From contig SEMN01001363.1 in assembly GCA_005408345.1 (NCBI GenBank), positions 1 through 64,000 of the forward strand: 64,000 nucleotides of DNA, read 5' to 3'. Position 1 is the stretch's first letter. Every line of letters starts with the position of its first letter. Position numbers and translations under genes: made by a program. Below the pieces are notes generated by a model, which saw only the letters and a list, made by a program, of their open reading frames with translations, was not told where the DNA came from and made no database searches. Positions 13,201-22,200 of this stretch are shown here, piece by piece. Source of the DNA: Macquaria australasica (taxonomy: Eukaryota; Chordata; Actinopteri; Centrarchiformes; Percichthyidae).

Positions 13201-16200
13201 TTGTGGTGACACTAAACTGCAGACATGAGGCTGATATTATACTGATCCACACTGAGCATCTTAATGCTAAAGCAGATCTTATGCAGATGGAGAGACGTCT
13301 CGACGTCAAGGTAAGAATTGGGCGACATTTGGTTGAAAAGTGAAAATAAAAGAAGTACAGCAAGGTTACCTAGAACTGCTGTTTCAAAGCATCCACATGA
13401 CTTTACTTCAATATGAAACAGGTCATAAATACAGGATGAAATAATAGTTATTAAATGTTGAAACAGCATTTACATGTAACGTAGACGTCTACAAAAACTC
13501 TCTTTTTAACCAGAGTTAGATTCTCAGAAACAGGATCTCTTACCAAGAACTACTCCAAAACCTGAAAGACAGTTGGCAGGGAGTTTATGGACTTAGATAA
13601 TTAGATAATTCTACAGTAGTTTCATCTCAAGAAGTTCTAAACAAAATTTAAGTTACTTCAATAAACTTCTGGTATCATAATTCATACATTGCAAGGCAAC
13701 ACTTGAAAGTGGTCGGTGCTAAATTAAAAGAAAGAATATCAGCCATCTCTGCCATTGTTTTCAATGTATCTTCCTGTATTTGTCATAATTATGCATCAGA
13801 GTGTTGACATCAATAAAATACATGATGCCAAAATTGGGGAATCATAATGTGTAAACAGGAGTCTACAGCCACGCTAGAGGTTCTGATGTAGCGCTTTCAG
13901 CTCAATGCTGGCAGCAGTGACAATGGTAGATGTGGATGTTCAGCTCTATTACAGCCTTTCCTTCCGAGGCATGTCACTGTTTTATTTGATTTATTACAAT
14001 AAAGGTGCACAGTGTCTGTTCTGACAGACGTGTGTGAGACAAACCACTGAAGAACCTGACTGAAATGTGTCGGTCAGTTGTTAGAGTTGGTCAAAATGTT
14101 TCAAGTGTTCCAATAAACAGCTGGAGATATGTGTTCTTATAAGAACCTCTTCTGGTCTCCTGCAGCTTTTACCACAGAAAAAAAGACATTTCAGGGAAAC
14201 TGTTGGGACCAGAACCGGCCCTTGCCATAGGAGAACTAGGCAGTCGCCTAGGGCTCCACGTTCCTGGGGGGGCTCCACGTTCCTGGGGGGCTCCACGTTC
14301 CTGGGGGGCTCCACATTCCTGGGGGGGCTCCACGTTCCTGGGGGGGCGCCAGCAGCAGGGGTCAAGAGGCACATGTGGTGTTTTCATGAAAGAATCAAGA
14401 TCAACTCGAGTAAACTATGTAGCTCATAATGAAAAGGTCCAAGCCTTCAGGTTTTCAAGACAGAAAACGTAGGAAAGAGGAAAAGAAAGCCAAATATAAA
14501 GGTATCTTGTCTTAACATTAAAATGCCGTTTTGTGTGGAGACGTTTAATGTACGTTAGTAGCTGGTTAAGCAGCAATAACGCTAATGATGCTATGATAGC
14601 TGCTAGACTCTCAGATACAGACTGAAGGATGTGTAAATAAATGTGAAAGGAAAGCCAGCAGCTCGGCCTGCTCATCTGGATAACTGCTGCTTCCTACAAC
14701 GTAACACATTCATTGTGCTGAAGTTTCACTGACCAACATCAGTGAATGTAAATGAACTGAATGTCTGACGCTCTCTAGATTTGAGTGTCCTACTCTGCAG
14801 TCACATGTTTTGCTTGTAAGAGGCGAATATCTACTCTCTAACTGTCCAGATGCCCTCAGGAAATATTTGAAACCCCTACTGGATCTACACTATCTGAGTC
14901 TGAAGCTGAAGCATGTCAATTAAACCAATTATCTGTGTTCTCTGTTTAATTGATATTACACTGCTTTGTTGTCATTATTATTGCGAGGGGGGGCGGCACC
15001 AAATCCTAACCCTAATCCAAATCCTAATCTCACCTAGAACCAACATGGCGAGGGCCGGCCCTGCTGGAGTCGAATCTTAAATCAGTTTCTGAGGGTTTTT
15101 ATTTGTGTTTGGCTGCACAACATGAGTTTGTATAGATGGAGCCACTGGTGGAGCTGGCAGAGTTTAAGAGGTGGAGTCACTACGTCTTTATTGAAGTAGC
15201 AGCACGTTGTCATTAATATTAATGAGAGCTCTTTTTCACTCTTTGGATTTTACAGTTTTTAACCTGCATCCTGTTGGGTTCAGGTGTTTGGAGTTTCCAT
15301 TTTCTAAACTTCTTCATTCTGAAGCTTCTTCAGCTCTGAACAGATTATTAAACACTGAATGGCTTCAAGCAGGAACGTTGTCTGTAGCTGCCACTTGGAT
15401 TAACCGCACGGGACGCAGAGCTTCGACTGGTGCAACTTTAATCTCTCCTCTTTTTACCACTGGCGCTCTGACACCGTGAAAACCATAAAATGGACAAAAA
15501 CACAAATGCCATAGTACCATATTTCCACAAATAATGCATAGAAATCATATTTACATTTTTAAACTTAATACAAATCATTTTAGTAAACTTAAATAATGAA
15601 CTTTTACATGAATTTAGGCTTTTAAAGTATTGTAAGTTACAGCTCTTATTTAAATAAAACATTGACAGTTTCCTTCTGTTTTAACTAAAATGAACCACTC
15701 TCTTTTACAGTGAATATATTAGTAGACTAATACATTAGTTTTCCTAAGTTTGAGCTCTACCTGCTAGCAGCCTATCTTCCACTCACACTCCGCAGGGACA
15801 GTCTTTGCACGTGACAGACAGGTGACACAAAACATGAAGCGAACCACAATTAAATAACTCTCCCAAGTTTCAACACAGAACACGACGAGTAAATAACTTG
15901 TCTGCATGTTTGACCAACTTTGGGGCAACGAGAGCATGTGGCCTCGATGAGAAGGGAGCAGAACATCTGGCGTCAGCAATATAAGGAAGTAGTAGAAGAA
16001 GAGCGGTGCTCTTCAAAATGAAAGCACAGAAAATACAAAGTGGCAGAGCCGCATCATTTACCATAAACAAAATTACCTGCCATTTACATTGTCTTCTAAC
16101 GTTACATCATTTATTCTTTATTCAGATTGAGGGGCTGCAGGTTGTCAGAGATCAGCTGTGCTTCTCTGGCCTCAGCTCTGAAGTCCAACCCCTCCCATCT

Positions 16201-19200
16201 GACAGAGCTGGAGCTGAGAGACAACAAGCTGCAGGATTCAGGAGTGAAGCTGCTGTGTGGTTTTCTGGAGAGTCCAGACTGTAGACTGGAGACTCTGGGG
16301 TAAGACACCATTTTTACTTCTGTGCTGAGATTAATCTGATGTGAAAGTTGTGGTGACACTAAACTGCAGACATGAGGCTGATATTATACTGATCCACACT
16401 GAGCATCTTAATGCTAAAGCAGATCTTATGCAGATGGAGAGACGTCTCGACGTCAAGGTAAGAATTGGGCGACATTTGGTTGAAAAGTGAAAATAAAAGA
16501 AGTACAGCAAGGTTACCTAGAACTGCTGTTTCAAAGCATCCACATGACTTTACTTCAATATGAAACAGGTCATAAATACAGGATGAAATAATAGTTATTA
16601 AATGTTGAAACAGCATTTACATGTAACGTAGACGTCTACAAAAACTCTCTTTTTAACCAGAGTTAGATTCTCAGAAACAGGATCTCTTACCAAGAACTAC
16701 TCCAAAACCTGAAAGACAGTTGGCAGGGAGTTTATGGACTTAGATAATTAGATAATTCTACAGTAGTTTCATCTCAAGAAGTTCTAAACAAAATTTAAGT
16801 TACTTCAATAAACTTCTGGTATCATAATTCATACATTGCAAGGCAACACTTGAAAGTGGTCGGTGCTAAATTAAAAGAAAGAATATCAGCCATCTCTGCC
16901 ATTGTTTTCAATGTATCTTCCTGTATTTGTCATAATTATGCATCAGAGTGTTGACATCAATAAAATACATGATGCCAAAATTGGGGAATCATAATGTGTA
17001 AACAGGAGTCTACAGCCACGCTAGAGGTTCTGATGTAGCGCTTTCAGCTCAATGCTGGCAGCAGTGACAATGGTAGATGTGGATGTTCAGCTCTATTACA
17101 GCCTTTCCTTCCGAGGCATGTCACTGTTTTATTTGATTTATTACAATAAAGGTGCACAGTGTCTGTTCTGACAGACATGTGTGAGACAAACCACTGAAGA
17201 ACCTGACTGAAATGTGTCGGTCAGTTGTTAGAGTTGGTCAAAATGTTTCAAGTGTCCCAATAAACAGCTGGAGATATGTGTTCTTATAAGAACCTCTTCT
17301 GGTCTCCTGCAGCTTTTACCACAGAAAAAAAGACATTTCAGGGAAACTGTTGAAATCAGAGCCGGCCCTTGGCATAGGAGAACTAGGCAGTCGCCTAGGG
17401 CTCCACGTTCCTGGGGGGGCTCCACGTTCCTGGGGGGGCTCCACGTTCCTGGGGGGGTGCCACATTCCTGAGGGGGCGCCACATTCCTGGGGGGGGCTCC
17501 ACGTTTTCGGGGGGGGTGCCACATTCCTGGGGGGGCTCCACGTTCCTGGGGGGCTCCACGTTCCTGGGGGGCTCCACGTTTTCGGGGGGGGTGCCACGTT
17601 CCTGGGGGGGCTCCACGTTCCTGGGGGGGCGCCAGCAGCAGGGGTCAAGAGGCACATGTGGTGTTTTCATGAAAGAATCAAGATCAACTCGAGTAAACTA
17701 TGTAGCTCATAATGAAAAGGTCCAAGCCTTCAGGTTTTCAAGACAGAAAACGTAGGAAAGAGTAAAAGAAAGCCAAATATAAAGGTATCTTGTCTTAACA
17801 TTAAAATGCTGTTTTGTGTGGAGACGTTTAATGTACGTTAGTAGCTGGTTAAGCAGCAACAACGCTAATGATGCTATGATAGCTGCTAGACTCTCAGATA
17901 CAGATTGAAGGATGTGTAAATAAATGTGAAAGGAAAGCCAGCAGCTCGGCCTGCTCATCTGGATAACTGCTGCTTCCTACAACGTAACACATTCATTGTG
18001 CTGAAGTTTCACTGACCAACATCAGTGAATGTAAATGAACTGAATGTCTGACGCTCTCTAGATTTGAGTGTCCTACTCTGCAGTCACATGTTTTGCTTGT
18101 AAGAGGCGAATATCTACTCTCTAACTGTCCAGATGCCCTCAGGAAATATTTGAAACCCCTACTGGATCTACACTATCTGAGTCTGAAGCTGAAGCATGTC
18201 AATTAAACCAATTATCTGTGTTCTCTGTTTAATTGATATTACACTGCTTTGTTGTCATTATTATTGCGAGGGGGGGCGGCACCAAATCCTAATCCTAATC
18301 CAAATCCTAATCTCACCTAGAACCAACATGGCTAGGGCCGGCCCTGCTGGAGTCGAATCTTAAATCAGTTTCTGAGGGTTTTTATTTGTGTTTGGCTGCA
18401 CAACATGAGTTTGTATAGATGGAGCCACTGGTGGAGCTGGCAGAGTTTAAGAGGTGGAGTCACTACGTCTTTATTGAAGTAGCAGCACGTTGTCATTAAT
18501 ATTAATGAGAGCTCTTTTTCACTCTTTGTATTTTACAGTTTTTAACCTGCATCCTGTTGGGTTCAGGTGTTTGGAGTTTCCATTTTCTAAACTTCTTCAT
18601 TCTGAAGCTTCTTCAGCTCTGAACAGATTATTAAACACTGAATGGCTTCAAGCAGGAACGTTGTCTGTAGCTGCCACTTGGATTAACCGCACGGGACGCA
18701 GAGCTTCGACTGGTGCAACTTTAATCTCTCCTCTTTTTACCACTGGCGCTCTGACACCGTGAAAACCATAAAATGGACAAAAACACAAATGCCATAGTAC
18801 CATATTTCCACAAATAATGCATAGAAATCATATTTACATTTTTAAACTTAATACAAATCATTTTAGTAAACTTAAATAATGAACTTTTACATGAATTTAG
18901 GCTTTTAAAGTATTGTAAGTTACAGCTCTTATTTAAATAAAACATTGACAGTTTCCTTCTGTTTTAACTAAAATGAACCACTCTCTTTTACAGTGAATAT
19001 ATTAGTAGACTAATACATTAGTTTTCCTAAGTTTGAGCTCTACCTGCTAGCAGCCTATCTTCCACTCACACTCCGCAGGGACAGTCTTTGCACGTGACAG
19101 ACAGGTGACACAAAACATGAAGCGAACCACAATTAAATAACTCACAAGTTTCAACACAGAACACGACGAGTAAATAACTTGTCTGCATGTTTGACCAACT

Positions 19201-22200
19201 TTGGGGCAACGAGAGCATGTGGCCTCGATGAGAAGGGAGCAGAACATCTGGCGTCAGCAATATAAGGAAGTAGTAGAAGAAGAGCGGTGCTCTTCAAAAT
19301 GAAAGCACAAAAAATGCAAAGTGGCAGAGCCGCATCATTTACCATAAACAAAATTACCTGCCATTTACATTGTCTTCTAACGTTACATCATTTATTCTTT
19401 ATTCAGATTGAGGGGCTGCAGGTTGTCAGAGATCAGCTGTGCTTCTCTGGTCTCAGCTCTGAAGTCCAACCCCTCCCATCTGAGAGAGCTGGACCTGAGT
19501 GACAACGACCTGCAGGATTCAGGAGTGAAGCAGCTGTGTGGTTTTCTGGAGAGTCCAGACTGTAGACTGGAGACTCTGAGGTAAGACACCATTTTTACTT
19601 CTGTGCTGAGATTAATCTGATGTGAAAGTTGTGGTGACACTAAACTGCAGACATGAGGCTGATATTATACTGATCCACACTGAGCATCTTAATGCTAAAG
19701 CAGATCTTATGCAGATGGAGAGACGTCTCGACGTCAAGGTAAGAATTGGGCGACATTTGGTTGAAAAGTGAAAATAAAAGAAGTACAGCAAGGTTACCTA
19801 GAACTGCTGTTTCAAAGCATCCACATGACTTTACTTCAATATGAAACAGGTCATAAATACAGGATGAAATAATAGTTATTAAATGTTGAAACAGCATTTA
19901 CATGTAACGTAGGCGTCTACAAAAACTCTCTTTTTAACCAGAGTTAGATTCTCAGAAACAGGATCTCTTACCAAGAACTACTCCAAAACCTGAAAGACAG
20001 TTGGCAGGGAGTTTATGGACTTAGATAATTAGATAATTCTACAGTAGTTTCATCTCAAGAAGTTCTAAACAAAATTTAAGTTACTTCATCAATAAACTTC
20101 TGGTATCATAATTCATACATTGCAAGGCAAAACTTGAAAGTGGTCGGTGCTAAATTAAAAGAAAGAATATCAGCCATCTCTGCCATTGTTTTCAATGTAT
20201 CTTCCTGTATTTGTCATAATTATGCATCAGAGTGTTGACATCAATAAAATACATGATGCCAAAATTGGGGAATCATAATGTGTAAACAGGAGTCTACAGC
20301 CACGCTAGAGGTTCTGATGTAGCGCTTTCAGCTCAATGCTGGCAGCAGTGACAATGGTAGATGTGGATGTTCAGCTCTATTACAGCCTTTCCTTCCGAGG
20401 CATGTCACTGTTTTATTTGATTTATTACAATAAAGGTGCACAGTGTCTGTTCTGACAGACGTGTGTGAGACAAACCACTGAAGAACCTGACTGAAATGTG
20501 TCGGTCAGTTGTTAGAGTTGGTCAAAATGTTTCAAGTGTCCCAATAAACAGCTGGAGATATGTGTTCTTATAAGAACCTCTTCTGGTCTCCTGCAGCTTT
20601 TACCACAGAAAAAAAGACATTTCAGGGAAACTGTTGAAATCAGAGCCGGCCCTTGGCATAGGAGAACTAGGCAGTCGCCTAGGGCTCCACGTTCCTGGGG
20701 GGGCTCCACGTTCCTGGGGGGGCTCCACGTTCCTGGGGGGGTGCCACATTCCTGAGGGGGCGCCACATTCCTGGGGGGGGCTCCACGTTTTCGGGGGGGG
20801 TGCCACGTTCCTGGGGGGGCTCCACGTTCCTGGGGGGGCGCCAGCAGCAGGGGTCAAGAGGCACATGTGGTGTTTTCATGAAAGAATCAAGATCAACTCG
20901 AGTAAACTATGTAGCTCATAATGAAAAGGTCCAAGCCTTCAGGTTTTCAAGACAGAAAACGTAGGAAAGAGGAAAAGAAAGCCAAATATAAAGGTATCTT
21001 GTCTTAACATTAAAATGCCGTTTTGTGTGGAGACGTTTAATGTACGTTAGTAGCTGGTTAAGCAGCAATAATGCTAATGATGCTATGATAGCTGCTAGAC
21101 TCTCAGATACAGACTGAAGGATGTGTAAATAAATGTGAAAGGAAAGCCAGCAGCTCGGCCTGCTCATCTGGATAACTGCTGCTTCCTACAACGTAACACA
21201 TTCATTGTGCTGAAGTTTCACTGACCAACATCAGTGAATGTAAATGAACTGAATGTCTGACGCTCTCTAGATTTGAGTGTCCTACTCTGCAGTCACATGT
21301 TTTGCTTGTAAGAGGCGAATATCTACTCTCTAACTGTCCAGATGCCCTCAGGAAATATTTGAAACCCCTACTGGATCTACACTATCTGAGTCTGAAGCTG
21401 AAGCATGTCAATTAAACCAATTATCTGTGTTCTCTGTGTAATTGATATTACACTGCTTTGTTGTCATTATTATTGCGAGGGGGGGCGGCACCAAATCCTA
21501 ACCCTAATCCAAATCCTAATCTCGCCTAGAACCAACATGGCGAGGGCCGGCCCTGCTGGAGTCGAATCTTAAATCAGTTTCTGTGGGTTTTTATTTGTGT
21601 TTGGCTGCACAACATGAGTTTGTATAGATGGAGCCACTGGTGGAGCTGGCAGAGTTTAAGAGGTGGAGTCACTACGTCTTTATTGAAGTAGCAGCACGTT
21701 GTCATTAATATTAATGAGAGCTCTTTTTCACTCTTTGGATTTTACAGTTTTTAACCTGCATCCTGTTGGGTTCAGGTGTTTGGAGTTTCCATTTTCTAAA
21801 CTTCTACATTCTGAAGCTTCTTCAGCTCTGAACAGATTATTAAACTCTGAATGACTTCAAGCAGGAACGTTGTCTGTAGCTGCCACTTGGATTAACCGCA
21901 CGGGACGCAGAGCTTCGACTGGTGCAACTTTAATCTCTCCTCTTTTTACCACTGGCGCTCTGACACCGTGAAAACCATAAAATGGACAAAAACACAAATG
22001 CCATAGTACCATATTTCCACAAATAATACATAGAAATCATATTTACATTTTTAAACTTAATACAAATCATTTTAGTAAACTTAAATAATGAACTTTTACA
22101 TGAATTTAGGCTTTTAAAGTATTGTAAGTTACAGCTCTTATTTAAATAAAACATTGACAGTTTCCTTCTGTTTTAACTAAAATGAACCACTCTCTTTTAC

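Larger units (their letters stand above)
14210..15063. mobile_element. Non-autonomous hAT-like element, unit 1
   Basis: Left end CAGAACCGGCCCT and right end AGGGCCGGCCCTG form terminal inverted repeats of the CAGGGCCGGCCC type seen in hAT elements. No transposase frame is present. It contains the minisatellite at 14,254-14,346 and telomere-like CCTAA repeats near 15,000. Its right end coincides to within a few bases with the unit junction. Confidence 0.6.
11922..15066 (+). repeat. LRR-array tandem unit 1 (about 3.15 kb)
   Basis: First full copy of a tandem unit, measured from the anchor GAGTCGAATC to its next occurrence at 15,067. It contains one 174-bp LRR exon (12979-13152) and a non-autonomous hAT element at its end (14,210-15,063). 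It is nearly identical to units 2 and 3; the length difference is explained mostly by minisatellite copy number. Confidence 0.85.
15067..18349 (+). repeat. LRR-array tandem unit 2 (about 3.28 kb)
   Basis: Second full copy, starting directly after the hAT right end of unit 1. It holds LRR4 (16126-16299) and a hAT element at 17,357-18,346 with the longest minisatellite. Otherwise it is nearly identical to unit 1. Confidence 0.85.
18350..21558 (+). repeat. LRR-array tandem unit 3 (about 3.21 kb)
   Basis: Third full copy, with LRR5 (19407-19580) and a hAT element at 20,641-21,555. Its LRR exon is the most diverged of the three full units. Confidence 0.85.

Noticed and set aside
15000..15031. Telomere or chromosome-fusion signature
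   Set aside because: The CCTAA-like repeats are short, degenerate and internal to a transposon copied three times.
17401..17629. CRISPR-like regular repeat
   Set aside because: Units are contiguous with no unique spacers, and the locus is vertebrate DNA; it is a minisatellite in a hAT element.
17228..17755. Overlapping Pro/Asn and Gly-rich frames on both strands
   Set aside because: They come from the 19-bp minisatellite and change with copy number.
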